NCBI RefSeq assembly: GCF_003400205.1
Contig: NZ_QUQV01000011.1
Location: 1 to 64,000 of the forward strand
Direction: 5' to 3'
DNA from: Bacillus sp. HNG
Lineage (GTDB): Bacteria > Bacillota > Bacilli > Bacillales > Bacillaceae_L
DNA length: 64,000 bases
A program made the translations under genes and the position numbers. Each line of letters begins with the position of its first letter. Within the stretch, counting starts at the first letter, position 1. The notes beneath the pieces are model-generated. The model ran no database searches, was not told where the DNA came from, and saw only the letters and a list, made by a program, of their open reading frames with translations. Below, one piece after another: positions 1-8,059 of the stretch.

Positions 1-82
1 GGGGCGGACAGTTTAGTTGACGGGATCAATGCCCCACGCACCCGTACGTCCTACCCTGGCTACTGCTATAATAGAATCTATT

Positions 83-116
83 AAAAAAAGGTCAACCAGT
101 AAAAACTGGTTAACCT
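83..116 (-). terminator. Intrinsic terminator-like hairpin
   Basis: On the minus strand an 11-bp stem (GGTTAACCAGT paired with ACTGGTTGACC, one G-U pair) is followed by a run of seven T. It lies downstream of the minus-strand FMN reductase gene and could be its distal terminator, or could end a transcript from outside the window. A fragment of the dispersed repeat (CGCACCCGTTAGTG, about 129-142) lies beside it. Confidence 0.6.
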
Positions 117-170
117 TATAATACGAACGCACCCGTTAGTGAAAGATGATTATTTGAAATGGACCTACAA

Positions 171-203
171 CTAATCCCTCACCTTTATTAAGTGAGGGAT
201 TAG
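171..203 (-). terminator. Hairpin downstream of FMN reductase gene
   Basis: A perfect stem of CTAATCCCTCAC against GTGAGGGATTAG lies about 60 bp beyond the stop codon of the minus-strand reductase gene. The T-run on the minus side is weak, so it may be a transcript-end stabiliser rather than a strong terminator. Confidence 0.55.
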
Positions 204-264
204 TATACTTTCATTTCATTACATTTATCTTATAGACTTTAATTTCTAATTTCTTTAACTTAAC

Positions 265-816
265 CTACTTAAATTTCTGGATTAATTCAACGAACGCATC
301 GACGACTGATTGTAGGAATTGAACCGTTCCTTCATTATTAATTTTTCCATTTTCATCAAACAATTCCCAAGAGTTTGCAATATAAGCCTCAGGTTGTTGA
401 AGAGGTTGCATATTCAAGAATACAAGTGATTGACGTAAATGGTGGTTTGCACCAAATCCACTTAAAGGGGATGGGGATTGGCTGATGATGGCCGCACCTT
501 TTCCATCCCATACACTATGACCATACGGACGAGAACCTACATCTAATGCATTCTTAATTGATGCTGGCATAGAACGATTGTATTCAGGAGTTACAAATAA
601 AACAGCATCAATGTCTTTCATTTTATTTCGGAATGTAACATATTCTGCATGAGCACCATTTTCATTATCAATATCCTCATTATACAAAGGCAGATTCCCA
701 ATCTCAATAAATTCTGTTTCATATCCATCTGGGAATAAATCCGCAACATTTACTGCAAGTTTTTTAGTTACGGATTCTTTCCTTAGACTTCCTACAACAA
801 TACCTACTTTAACCAT
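265..816 (-). CDS. NADPH-dependent FMN reductase family protein
   Basis: A 183-residue flavodoxin-fold protein of the NAD(P)H-dependent FMN reductase family (YieF/ChrR/azoreductase-like), the usual length. The phosphate-binding loop GSLRKES is at residues 9-15 and the flavin-contacting PEYNRSMPASIKNALD segment at about 77-92. Members reduce FMN, quinones, chromate or azo compounds at the expense of NADPH in the cytosol; the substrate here cannot be told. It is divergent from an HxlR-type regulator 125 bp away. HxlR proteins commonly control adjacent quinone- or aldehyde-responsive reductases, so induction by electrophile stress is a reasonable inference. Confidence 0.9.
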   Translation of the reverse strand: MVKVGIVVGSLRKESVTKKLAVNVADLFPDGYETEFIEIGNLPLYNEDIDNENGAHAEYVTFRNKMKDIDAVLFVTPEYNRSMPASIKNALDVGSRPYGHSVWDGKGAAIISQSPSPLSGFGANHHLRQSLVFLNMQPLQQPEAYIANSWELFDENGKINNEGTVQFLQSVVDAFVELIQKFK

Positions 817-901
817 TCTTTATTCATCCTTTCAGTTTGAATTATCATATAATTGAAGTATAGATAATAAAATCAATTAATGTAAGTACGCACTTTTAAG
901 T

Positions 902-924
902 GGTATAGTATACAAAAGCATACC
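902..924. promoter_or_regulatory. Candidate HxlR operator in divergent intergenic region
   Basis: The inverted repeat GGTAT-N13-ATACC with central GTATAC lies just before the HxlR gene, in the 125-bp gap it shares with the divergent FMN reductase. HxlR-family regulators bind such dyads in divergent promoters. The assignment is by position and symmetry only. Confidence 0.45.
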
Positions 925-940
925 AAGCGGAGGGATTGTA

Positions 941-1282
941 ATGGTAGAAAATTTTGATTGTCAAATGAAAAATACTTTAGAAATAATTACAGGTAAATGG
1001 AAACCACTCGTCCTATTGTACTTAATAAAATTTGGAACAATGCGATTCAGTGAATTGAAACGCAATATGCCAGGTATTACACAAAAGATGCTTACTCAAC
1101 ATTTAAGGGAATTTGAAGACGAGGGACTTGTTAAACGTGTTGTTTATCCAGTGATTCCCCCTAAAGTAGAATACTCCATTACGGAATACGGAAAGGGATT
1201 GGAACCGATTTTAGATGCTATGCATCATTGGGGAGAAAAACATAATCTAAATAAACAGCAAGATTCAGTAATTAACAACTAA
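941..1282 (+). CDS. HxlR family winged-helix transcriptional regulator
   Basis: A 113-residue protein that is a complete HxlR-type winged helix-turn-helix. It has the near-N-terminal Cys (residue 7) seen in redox or electrophile sensors of this family, then the GKWKPLVLLYL helix, the SELKRNMPGITQKMLTQHLRELE-like recognition helix at about 37-60, and the wing with VEYSITEYG. The start is well supported by GCGGAGGG six bases upstream of the ATG. It is divergent from the FMN reductase gene, the usual arrangement for a regulator acting on its neighbour. Regulation through Cys7 is inferred from family members such as HypR and YodB. Confidence 0.92.
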   Translation: MVENFDCQMKNTLEIITGKWKPLVLLYLIKFGTMRFSELKRNMPGITQKMLTQHLREFEDEGLVKRVVYPVIPPKVEYSITEYGKGLEPILDAMHHWGEKHNLNKQQDSVINN

Positions 1283-1344
1283 TAATTGATAAGTAGTGTT
1301 TAAATGATTTATTTAAGTTTTTTTATTTCCGAGATACTTTGAAT

Positions 1345-1394
1345 CAACATTAGAAAGCCACAAATACCCAAAAAATTGTGGCTTTTTAATGTTG
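1345..1394 (+). terminator. Intrinsic terminator after HxlR gene
   Basis: A long near-perfect stem (CAACATTAGAAAGCCACAA against TTGTGGCTTTTTAATGTTG) with a T-run inside the descending arm lies 60 bp after the HxlR stop codon. Confidence 0.8.
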
Positions 1395-1743
1395 CTTTGT
1401 ATTACCTTTACTAATTTTACTTATTTTATTAACCTGCCCCGTTAGTTAAACAATGAAATGTTTTTACTTTATAATAACGAATCAAGACTTAATCCCTTTG
1501 GTGGAAATTCTTAGAAACTGTTGGAAGATGTTGATATCGAACAGATATCTCTATTAAAATAATAATTAAAGGGTCCTTGGACATTTGTTTTTTTAAACAC
1601 CAGTACGTTAATTTAAGTACACCACTTCACAAACTATATAAGATATTAAGGTGTGTTCATTATAGTTCTAGAAAGCAGGTTTCACTGTGGGATAACAAAA
1701 TTTGATCAAAATCGGCATCTTCGGCAAATTTAAGGTGCAAAAA
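1395..1743. other. Non-coding stretch with repeat fragment
   Basis: I see no supported gene here. It contains CTGCCCCGTTAGTTAAAC at about 1434-1451, the outer end of the dispersed repeat described elsewhere. An open frame can be read from 1702, but it has no ribosome-binding site and runs antisense into the SDR gene, so it is not accepted. Confidence 0.5.
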
Positions 1744-1776
1744 GGAGAAAAAGAGCTTACTGTCTTTTCTCTTTTT
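1744..1776 (-). terminator. Terminator for SDR gene
   Basis: On the minus strand a stem GAGAAAAGA / TCTTTTTCTC is followed by CTTTTT, 46 bp past the SDR stop codon. Confidence 0.65.
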
Positions 1777-1821
1777 ATAAGTAGTCTCATACCACAGGTT
1801 AAAAGGACTGGATGGAGCGTC

Positions 1822-2607
1822 CTATATGTCCATCTCCCACCACTTTTTTTCTTCTTGCTTCATCTGTTCCTCCATTTGTTGAGGATAAGCAGTTCGGAAT
1901 TTGTGATGGTCAGATGGGATGATTTCTATCATTTTTGCAATTAGTTCTTCAGGGTTAAACTGGTTCTTTAAACCCTCTTCCGCCTTTTTTATATCCTCTT
2001 TTCTTGTGAAGTTTTTCTCTTCATCGTACCATTTCCATAGCTCTTCTGCCGCCCGATCATTAAAGCCTGTCTTGAAGGCACCAGGGTTAATGGTGGCAAC
2101 TTTTACTCCAAATCCTTGAAGTTCTAACTGCAGAGTATGGGCAATAGATTCAATCGCATGCTTTGTAGCAGCATATGGACCACCATATGGAGATGCCAAA
2201 ATTCCGGATATTGAACTCATAAAGACTATTTTTCCGTTTCCCTTTTCAACCATCTTCCGTGCAGCTATCTGCGCTGTTTCTAAGGTTGCGAAAACATTTA
2301 CTTCAAAAATTGCCCGAAATCGGTCCATAGGCACTTCCCCGAGCGGCCCTCGTTCATTAATCGCAGCATTTGCAACAAATACATCAAAATCATACTTCTC
2401 AATCTGTTTTAGATCCAAGGGGTTAGTAATATCAACTTTAATCACCTCTATATCCAGTCCCATGTCATTTGCTTCCCGCAGGAGGTCTGTTTTCTGAGAA
2501 GTCAGCTCTGTAGTCGCAATCACACGATGCCCTTTTTTGGCAAGACCAATTGCTGCACCTCTGCCAAGCCCAGTGCCTGCACCAGTAATGAAAATTGTTT
2601 TGCCCAA
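1822..2607 (-). CDS. SDR family NAD(P)-dependent oxidoreductase
   Basis: A classical short-chain dehydrogenase/reductase of 261 residues. The Rossmann motif TGAGTGLGRG is near the N-terminus, NAA is near residue 90, and the catalytic pair is YAATK with an upstream Ser in MSSISG. The start is taken as TTG at 2605-2607, because GGAGG stands eight bases before it. An upstream ATG would place this Shine-Dalgarno sequence inside the coding region. It is a single cytosolic gene with its own terminator. The substrate (alcohol or ketone) is not recognisable. Confidence 0.88.
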   Translation of the reverse strand: MGKTIFITGAGTGLGRGAAIGLAKKGHRVIATTELTSQKTDLLREANDMGLDIEVIKVDITNPLDLKQIEKYDFDVFVANAAINERGPLGEVPMDRFRAIFEVNVFATLETAQIAARKMVEKGNGKIVFMSSISGILASPYGGPYAATKHAIESIAHTLQLELQGFGVKVATINPGAFKTGFNDRAAEELWKWYDEEKNFTRKEDIKKAEEGLKNQFNPEELIAKMIEIIPSDHHKFRTAYPQQMEEQMKQEEKKWWEMDI

Positions 2608-2640
2608 GTTAAGTTCCTCCATTCTAATTAGCATACCAAT

Positions 2641-2760
2641 TTAATTTTCCCAATAGCAGTAAAGGCATACCAGATACCAAACAAGGGCAACTATACCGAT
2701 TCTAGTAGGATAAATGGCATTTTCGACTACCTTGTTAATGGAAAACAAAAAAGCAGCCAT
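2641..2760 (-). other. Possible 39-codon small ORF in an otherwise empty 390-bp gap
   Basis: The gap between the SDR gene and the small gene at 3028 has no recognised gene. A minus-strand frame reads MAAFLFSINKVV at its start and has a hydrophobic C-terminal half ending in CYWEN. The only upstream purine-rich site (AGGTG) is 13 bases away, too far to be convincing. It may be a remnant. CGCACCTGTTAC at about 2771 resembles a degenerate repeat end. Confidence 0.2.
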
Positions 2761-3027
2761 TTTTTATTTATCGCACCTGTTACTTTGAGTACGTTCTTAC
2801 AAAAAAACCTTTTTTTCCCGTAAAATCATATCCGACTCATTCTCAGAAAAAACAGTCAAAATAATAACTAGTAGTGTACTTAAATATGAAGAAGACTATG
2901 AAAGCAATTTTAAAGTTGTTCATTTTCTATTTGAAATTATATAAAAATGTTAGAGTAAATAGACTATTATTTAAGTGCATAATCATATTTGGTATGGATA
3001 TTTTAAGAGGGAAAGGGGGTGTTGTTG

Positions 3028-3159
3028 TTGGCTAAAAATAAAGCATACCAACCAGAAGGTTATAAGCAATATGCCGGATTGGATAATGAAAACGATGTGA
3101 ATGTTAAAGGAAATCCTACAATTCCACAGAGTGTAAACAAAGAAAAAAACAGAAAATAA
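3028..3159 (+). CDS. Small hydrophilic hypothetical protein (43 aa)
   Basis: This gene starts at TTG 3028 with an AAAGGGGGTG ribosome-binding site six bases upstream and ends at TAA before a clear terminator. The product is 43 residues, starts MAKNKAYQPEGYKQYAG, and is very hydrophilic with a Lys/Asn-rich tail. It has no Cys and no membrane segment. Size and composition recall minor small acid-soluble spore proteins or YfhD-like proteins of Bacillus, but I do not recognise the family with certainty. The strong Shine-Dalgarno site and terminator are the main support for its being a real gene. Confidence 0.6.
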   Translation: MAKNKAYQPEGYKQYAGLDNENDVNVKGNPTIPQSVNKEKNRK

Positions 3160-3172
3160 TAGTAAATAGATT

Positions 3173-3203
3173 GGCATTAGTAAGAAGGATTCTCACTAAT
3201 GCC
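3173..3203 (+). terminator. Intrinsic terminator
   Basis: A nine-base stem (GGCATTAGT / ACTAATGCC) is followed by TTATATTTTG, 13 bp after the stop of the 43-residue gene. Confidence 0.8.
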
Positions 3204-3393
3204 TTATATTTTGTTCCACCAAATTGTAGAATGTATGTAATATTTACATATTTAATTAAAAAACTCCAAAGCCTAAACTTTATCTCACGCACTTTCATCC
3301 TCTTAAATTAAAAAATCATAATAATAGAACTTACTGGTCAAAATATGATTGGTGTTAATACACCAACTAACTTCGATGCGGAGGGATTTAATT

Positions 3394-3567
3394 TTGACTA
3401 TTCGTGAAGGCATAATCCCAACAGTATTGGGTACCGCAGTTACTGCTACTGGCTACGCATTAAAACAAAAACGCGGTTCCAATAAAATGATTGCAAACAC
3501 AGTATTCGGTTTTGGTTTAGCCCACATAGTATTAGGAGCAATCGACCTAGTTGAACATCGTCGTTAG
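3394..3567 (+). CDS. Small Bacillales membrane-associated protein (57 aa)
   Basis: The product is 57 residues, starting at TTG 3394 because GCGGAGGG lies eight bases upstream. The in-frame ATG 45 bases earlier has no such site. It begins MTIREGIIPTVLG, then has a hydrophobic glycine/alanine-rich segment, a short basic loop (KQKRGSNK) and a second hydrophobic segment ending in a His/Arg tail. I recall similar short proteins in Bacillus genomes that are sometimes mislabelled as asparagine synthase; the function is unknown. It is a single gene with its own terminator. Confidence 0.7.
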   Translation: MTIREGIIPTVLGTAVTATGYALKQKRGSNKMIANTVFGFGLAHIVLGAIDLVEHRR

Positions 3568-3574
3568 TACCCAG

Positions 3575-3601
3575 GGGAGCATTTATATATGCTCTCCTTT
3601 T
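3575..3601 (+). terminator. Intrinsic terminator
   Basis: A stem GGGAGCAT / ATGCTCTCC is followed by TTTT, eight bases after the stop of the 57-residue gene. Confidence 0.8.
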
Positions 3602-3642
3602 AAAATTTTGTTAGTAATACAATCCAGTAGATTAATCTAAGC

Positions 3643-3799
3643 TCATGCATAGCGAAAAATTTCATTGATTCTATCGGTCAATTCCCGAAGTTCTTCTTTT
3701 AACTCACTTTCAATATCACTAATTGCTTTCTTCAGTTTGAGTACAGGCTGTTATTAAAAATGAACTTAGGATAAATAAAATCAATATTAATTTTCTCAT
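3643..3799 (-). pseudogene. Frameshifted small lipoprotein gene
   Basis: An ATG with a GGGGG ribosome-binding site opens a typical lipoprotein signal (MRKLILILFILSS, then a lipobox ending in ITAC). The frame stops seven codons after the Cys. In the adjacent frame the sequence continues without interruption as a charged amphipathic helix (AISDIESELKEELRELTDRI) to a TGA. The combined length is not a multiple of three. A one-base indel just after the lipobox Cys codon would restore a lipoprotein of about 50 residues. A sequencing error would look the same. Confidence 0.55.
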
Positions 3800-3880
3800 A
3801 ACCTGTTCCCCCTTCATATAAAGCTAATCTGTTGCTATTAAGTATACCTTATTTATATAATGATCTTATTCAACAATCTT

Positions 3881-3953
3881 CTGCCCCTCTAGTCCAATAA
3901 CTTCTACAAAAAAGGATGCTTCTCCTTCTTTAGGAAAGCACCCGCTAGCTCAA
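3881..3953. repeat. Dispersed palindromic repeat, copy R3 (full)
   Basis: This copy begins CTGCCCCTCTAGTCC, has an A-rich spacer, then a stem GGATGCTT with a CTCCTTCTTTAGG loop and AAGCACCC, and ends in CGCTAGCTCAAC. Read on the minus strand it is a hairpin followed by TTTTTT, placed 18 bp beyond the stop codon of the lipoprotein at 3972. Confidence 0.75.
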
Positions 3954-3971
3954 CAAATTTTCAGGAAAACC

Positions 3972-4619
3972 TTATTCACCTTCATTCCAAATATCAGGAT
4001 TGTCAATCGTTAGATTTTCTCCACGAACCATAAAATCATAACTATCTTTTGCACCAGTATACCAATCAACAATGACTAACTTTCCGTTTACATTACGTAT
4101 CAGAAATTCAGTGACTTCACCATAACTCCCTATAGCTTTATTAATTTCCACAGGTAATTTTAAATAGAGAAAACCTCCATCCTCATCATCAGTATACTTC
4201 ACTTCCCAGGCACCAATCCCAATAGTTTGGACCTTATCATTTAAATTGCCTTTTACATCATATTGGGATTGAATTTTCTTTTGCGTATACTGTTTAAGGT
4301 TATCGTTCTCGATAAATGTATCCAATTCAATATCTGAGCCGTTCCAGACGGCTTTATAATAGTCCGTTAGCACTCTCTCACACAATTCATAAGCCGTTTC
4401 AAAATCAAGTTCAGATAGTTCACCTTCATTTTCAGCTAAGTATTCTGGATTATTTTGTAATGCAGTCCGTTCAGAGCTTGGTGAAATCTCCGTTTTTATA
4501 AATCTATCTGATGTTTTATCTCCTGAAACTACAGGCGTATTCTTTGCGTACTCATTAGGAGTATCCTTAATACAGGAACTTAGAGTAAATAAGACTACTA
4601 ATAAAAATATAAATTTCAT
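3972..4619 (-). CDS. Putative lipoprotein of unknown function
   Basis: A 215-residue secreted lipoprotein. The hydrophobic signal is followed by the lipobox LSSC with the modified Cys at residue 16, then an Asn/Ser/Thr-rich linker of about 35 residues and a globular domain with several Tyr/Trp (for example EVKYTDDEDGGFLYLKLPVE). The start at 4617-4619 is chosen because GGAGGG precedes it; the ATG six codons upstream lacks a site. I do not recognise the domain. A mature lipoprotein on the outer face of the membrane is predicted. Confidence 0.75.
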   Translation of the reverse strand: MKFIFLLVVLFTLSSCIKDTPNEYAKNTPVVSGDKTSDRFIKTEISPSSERTALQNNPEYLAENEGELSELDFETAYELCERVLTDYYKAVWNGSDIELDTFIENDNLKQYTQKKIQSQYDVKGNLNDKVQTIGIGAWEVKYTDDEDGGFLYLKLPVEINKAIGSYGEVTEFLIRNVNGKLVIVDWYTGAKDSYDFMVRGENLTIDNPDIWNEGE

Positions 4620-4714
4620 TGTATCCCTCCAATTCATTTTTTAATTTCAATGCCTACTCCTTTAATGTTTAGACGATGTTGTTGTAAATTTCGTTACCAA
4701 ACTCTTGAACTATC

Positions 4715-4783
4715 CTGCCCCTTCAGTGAATATCCTCAACAAAAAAGTGCATTAACCCTTCTTGGATCAACGCACCCGTTACA
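4715..4783. repeat. Dispersed palindromic repeat, copy R4 (full)
   Basis: This copy begins CTGCCCCTTCAGTG, then CTCAACAAAAAA, then the stem GTGCATTAACCC / GGATCAACGCAC around TTCTT, ending CCGTTAC. On the minus strand it forms a hairpin followed by TTTTTT, 20 bp beyond the alpha/beta-hydrolase stop codon. Confidence 0.75.
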
Positions 4784-4803
4784 AAATAACTCTTAAATTC
4801 CCT

Positions 4804-5844
4804 TTAATTTCCCTCCAAACTTTTCCAAGTTTGAAGTAGCCAATCTTTAAAAGCACTCTTTTCTTCAAATTGCGGATAATGTGCAGAGTTCTCGAAGACG
4901 ATAAAATCCTTAATCGGAGCATTTACGTTATCATAATATGCTTTTGCTGCATTCGTAGATGTCATATAATCATATTTTCCCATGACAAAATAGAAAGGGA
5001 GATCTAAACTACTAACAATTGTTGTAATATCATTCTCCTTTTCTTCAGAAAGTAATAGATCCTGCGTGGCTGAAATCCCTTTTATATAACGAATGACATC
5101 AAGTAAATTATATTCGGGGTTCGTTAGAAATCCTAAGTAATAATCCATATTGTCATTAATTAACCTTGCCGCCCCTCCATACTTCCGAACCATATCTCTA
5201 GGGGTATGTGCTTCCCCTTTTTTAATGGAATCTTCAAGAAGCATGAGTTCATTTACATCCTTTCGATTTCCCGCTTGATGTGCTTGATTAATTGTATAGT
5301 TTAAACTATCTACTTCACTATTAATATAATTTGAAACTTGACCAATCCCGATATATGCAGCATATTTTTCAGGAGCTTTATTTGCAGCCTTCATCCCAAT
5401 GTATGTACCGAAAGAATGACCTATTAATAATACCTTTTCGTTAGGAAACTCATTTTTTACATAGTCTGTTAGTGCCAATAAATCCTCGACATGTTGATCT
5501 GAGGAAATAGTAGAATAATCCTCAAAGAACTGATATGATTTTCCGCTTCCTCTTTGGTCATAATGAACAATAGTAAAATGCTCTTCAAGTAAATCTTGAT
5601 ACTTTCTAACATAAGGAATTTCAGAGCACCCCGGTCCACCATGTACGAACATGATAATTGGATTATTTCTATCGACACCTCTGATCATGACTTCGAGCTC
5701 TGTTCCATTTATTTCTATGCTATCTAATAAAGCGATGCTGTTTTCCCCATTTATCTTTGGTGTCCAAGTAGGAAACAATAGAATAAGAAGTAAGAACAGT
5801 GTTATTGAAATTAAAATAATGATTAGCTTTCTTTTACTTTTCAC
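4804..5844 (-). CDS. Membrane-anchored alpha/beta hydrolase (S33 prolyl aminopeptidase-like)
   Basis: A 346-residue protein with an N-terminal membrane segment (about residues 6-25) followed by an alpha/beta-hydrolase domain. The oxyanion motif HGGPG is at 68-72, DQRGSGKS near 96-103, and the nucleophile elbow GHSFG has Ser at about 144. The His of the triad is probably in NSAHYPQF near the C-terminus. HGGPG plus DQRG is typical of MEROPS family S33 (proline iminopeptidase and relatives). The start is GTG with a GGAG site eight bases upstream. The anchored form suggests action on extracellular peptides or esters; the exact substrate is unknown. Confidence 0.85.
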   Translation of the reverse strand: MKSKRKLIIILISITLFLLLILLFPTWTPKINGENSIALLDSIEINGTELEVMIRGVDRNNPIIMFVHGGPGCSEIPYVRKYQDLLEEHFTIVHYDQRGSGKSYQFFEDYSTISSDQHVEDLLALTDYVKNEFPNEKVLLIGHSFGTYIGMKAANKAPEKYAAYIGIGQVSNYINSEVDSLNYTINQAHQAGNRKDVNELMLLEDSIKKGEAHTPRDMVRKYGGAARLINDNMDYYLGFLTNPEYNLLDVIRYIKGISATQDLLLSEEKENDITTIVSSLDLPFYFVMGKYDYMTSTNAAKAYYDNVNAPIKDFIVFENSAHYPQFEEKSAFKDWLLQTWKSLEGN

Positions 5845-6241
5845 ATAGAAAACTCCTTTTCTACTTATAGCTTAATGCTGAATTTGGGCAACTTAACAAA
5901 AATGGCGTTGAAGTTTCTTCGTTGAAGAATAAAAGTTCACTTTAATGTGAGGAAAAAAAATTTGGGTATGCCTCGCTCCAATAATCCACAGTTTTTAAGG
6001 ATAATCATTCATTTTTTGTTAATACTTCTTATGGTAAACTGCACCAATAGTTTAATATTCAACAAAGCATGCATTAATCCTTCTTGGACCAACACACCTG
6101 TTTGTTAAGTCACTCTATATTCATTGTGATTCTTTTTCTAAAGAAAGTTATTACGTTGCAATTTTCGAAAAAGTTAGATGTAAGAACTAGGAATCTATAA
6201 TATAATGAAAGATAGACTATAAAAGGGTAGGTGAGTTATCC
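5845..6241. other. Intergenic region between divergent genes
   Basis: A 397-bp gap between the divergent hydrolase and M3 peptidase genes. It contains the repeat copy R5 (6039-6109) and, before the peptidase gene, a TATAAT at about 6197-6202 with only a weak -35. I see no small gene with a ribosome-binding site. Confidence 0.5.
6039..6109. repeat. Dispersed palindromic repeat, copy R5 (diverged)
   Basis: It has the same order as other copies: CTGCACCAATAGTTT, TTCAACAAAG, a stem around ATCCTTCTTGGACC, then ACACCTGTTTGTTAAG. The stem has decayed (CATGCATTAA against AACACACCTG). Unlike most copies it does not follow a minus-strand stop codon. Confidence 0.6.
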
Positions 6242-7939
6242 ATGACAAAAGATTTACGTCATACGTATTATAAAGAATTAATTGATTTACAAGATGTTGA
6301 AGCGGTAGAAACTCAGATTCAAAGTTTATTGAATGTTCCAATTGAATCCGTTTCCGACCTAGAAAAGTGGTTAATAGATGAAAAAAATTTAATGATTAAA
6401 ATTTCAGAGGCGATGACAGGTCACCAAGTTGACTTCTATCGGAACACAGAAGATGCAGAAATCAAGTCGACGTATCTTCACGATCAGCAAGTCATTCAAC
6501 CGCTTTTAATGAAATATGAAGCAAAACTGAATGAGAAGTTCTGTGAGTCTCCTTATTTACATCAATTAGATGAAAAACGGTACGGCTTAATGCGCCAAGT
6601 TCGCGAAGCCAAAGTGAAGCTGTTCAGAGAAGAAAACATCCCATTAATGGTAAAAGAACAAGAGCTCTGCACGAAGTATAGTGAAATTATGGGTGGGTTA
6701 ACAGTTGAATGGGACGGGGAGGAAAAGCCTTTTCCGTTTATCCAATCCCAACTCGATAATCTAGACAGAAGCGTGCGAGAAAAAGCGTATAAAAAAATGG
6801 GATCCGCCTTCCGTCAAATTAAGCCTGATATGGATGCCATTATGGATGAACTCGTTCAACTACGCCATCAGATCGCTTTAAATGCAGGCTTTGAAAATTA
6901 TCGTGATTATATGTTTGTGGTCAAAAATCGCGAGTATAGTGTCCAAGACTGTTATGACTTTCATGAAAATGTAGAGAAACATATTATTCCAGCTTGGAAT
7001 CGACTGGCAGATGTTTTTAAGTCCAAGCTTGGTGTTGATACATATCGCCCTTGGGATAACACCGCTAAATTGATGAAAAACCCACCTTACTCCGAGGTGT
7101 CTACTCTTATGGATGGCGTTTCTGAGATGTTAGGGCAAACCGATCCATATTTTGCAGACCGTTTCGATTACATGAGAGAGAATGGGTTACTAGATCTTGG
7201 GGATCGGAAAGGAAAAAGCCCGGGTGGTTTCTGTACCGGCTTACCTGTTTCAGGGGATACCTTTGTGTTTGCAAACTTTAGTCCATCCTTTTTCTCTTTA
7301 ATCGCATTAATTCATGAGATGGGCCATGCGGTAAATGGATACCTCCAGTTTTCCGAGCACGGTCCTACTGAAGATTACCAGCACCGAATGGAAGTTGCAG
7401 AACTGTATTCTCATGGGATGGAATTGCTCTTATTGGATAAACTAAATCGTTTTTATCCAGATGAAGAAGATTTTAAGAGCGCACAGCGTGAAGAGTTAAG
7501 ACGGGCATTTACAATGTTATACGGGCCATTGTCAGGAGATCTCTTCCAACATTGGATGTATACGAATCCAAATCACACTGCCAAAGAACGTGATGAAAAA
7601 TACTTTGAAATCTCAAAACGTTATGGCTTAAACCCTGTCGATACTTCTGGGTTTGAGGAAGAAATTGGAATGAGCTGGGCAGGTACCCTTCATTATTTCG
7701 AAGTTCCTTTCTATAATATTGAATACTCCATTTCGATGCTTGGCGCTTTACAATTACTTGAAAATTATCAGAAAAACCCAGAGCAAGCTATCGAATCCTT
7801 TAAAAAAGGGGCTAGTGCGGACTACAATCAAACCATTGCAGAAATTTATAAAGAAACTGGCGTCAGTTTTGATTTTTCAGAACCAGCCGTTAAGCGAATG
7901 GGTGAATTCCTAGAACAAGTTATTCAAGACATTCATTAA
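6242..7939 (+). CDS. M3 family oligoendopeptidase (PepF-like)
   Basis: A 565-residue zinc oligopeptidase of MEROPS family M3, the normal length for the M3B oligoendopeptidase group. The zinc site HEMGH is at residues 358-362, and the third ligand is expected in the following MEVAELYSHGMEL helix. The N-terminal half is helical and shapes a narrow channel, so only peptides are cleaved. There is no signal peptide, so it acts in the cytosol on peptides from uptake or turnover. The start ATG has a GGTAGGTG site upstream. It is a single gene followed by a strong terminator. Confidence 0.93.
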   Translation: MTKDLRHTYYKELIDLQDVEAVETQIQSLLNVPIESVSDLEKWLIDEKNLMIKISEAMTGHQVDFYRNTEDAEIKSTYLHDQQVIQPLLMKYEAKLNEKFCESPYLHQLDEKRYGLMRQVREAKVKLFREENIPLMVKEQELCTKYSEIMGGLTVEWDGEEKPFPFIQSQLDNLDRSVREKAYKKMGSAFRQIKPDMDAIMDELVQLRHQIALNAGFENYRDYMFVVKNREYSVQDCYDFHENVEKHIIPAWNRLADVFKSKLGVDTYRPWDNTAKLMKNPPYSEVSTLMDGVSEMLGQTDPYFADRFDYMRENGLLDLGDRKGKSPGGFCTGLPVSGDTFVFANFSPSFFSLIALIHEMGHAVNGYLQFSEHGPTEDYQHRMEVAELYSHGMELLLLDKLNRFYPDEEDFKSAQREELRRAFTMLYGPLSGDLFQHWMYTNPNHTAKERDEKYFEISKRYGLNPVDTSGFEEEIGMSWAGTLHYFEVPFYNIEYSISMLGALQLLENYQKNPEQAIESFKKGASADYNQTIAEIYKETGVSFDFSEPAVKRMGEFLEQVIQDIH

Positions 7940-7977
7940 TGAAGGTAGGCATTCGGACACAATCGAAGTACAAAAAA

Positions 7978-8013
7978 GCACCACTAGTGAAATGAATCTA
8001 GTGGTGCCTTTTG
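7978..8013 (+). terminator. Intrinsic terminator after M3 peptidase
   Basis: A perfect ten-base stem (GCACCACTAG / CTAGTGGTGC) is followed by CTTTTGCTTT, 38 bp after the stop codon. Confidence 0.85.
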
Positions 8014-8026
8014 CTTTACTCGTGCC

Positions 8027-8059
8027 CGCAAAATTTTCCGAACAAGGGTCAGGCACCAG
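8027..8059. repeat. Short AAAATTTT-AGGGTCAGGCACC repeat, copy 1
   Basis: GCAAAATTTTCCGAACAAGGGTCAGGCACC lies directly beyond the stop codon of the minus-strand EamA gene. A related sequence lies just beyond the stop of the YdeI-like gene at 10130. Elements containing GGTGCCTGTCCC-like cores are scattered in Bacillus genomes (from memory); the function is unknown. Confidence 0.35.

Noticed and set aside
1702-1944. 80-codon plus-strand frame near the SDR gene
   Set aside because: It spans the SDR terminator and runs antisense into the SDR gene; no Shine-Dalgarno site.
2983-3298. Two minus-strand hydrophobic frames opposite the 43-residue gene
   Set aside because: AT-rich antisense frames without ribosome-binding sites; the plus-strand gene has both a good site and a terminator.
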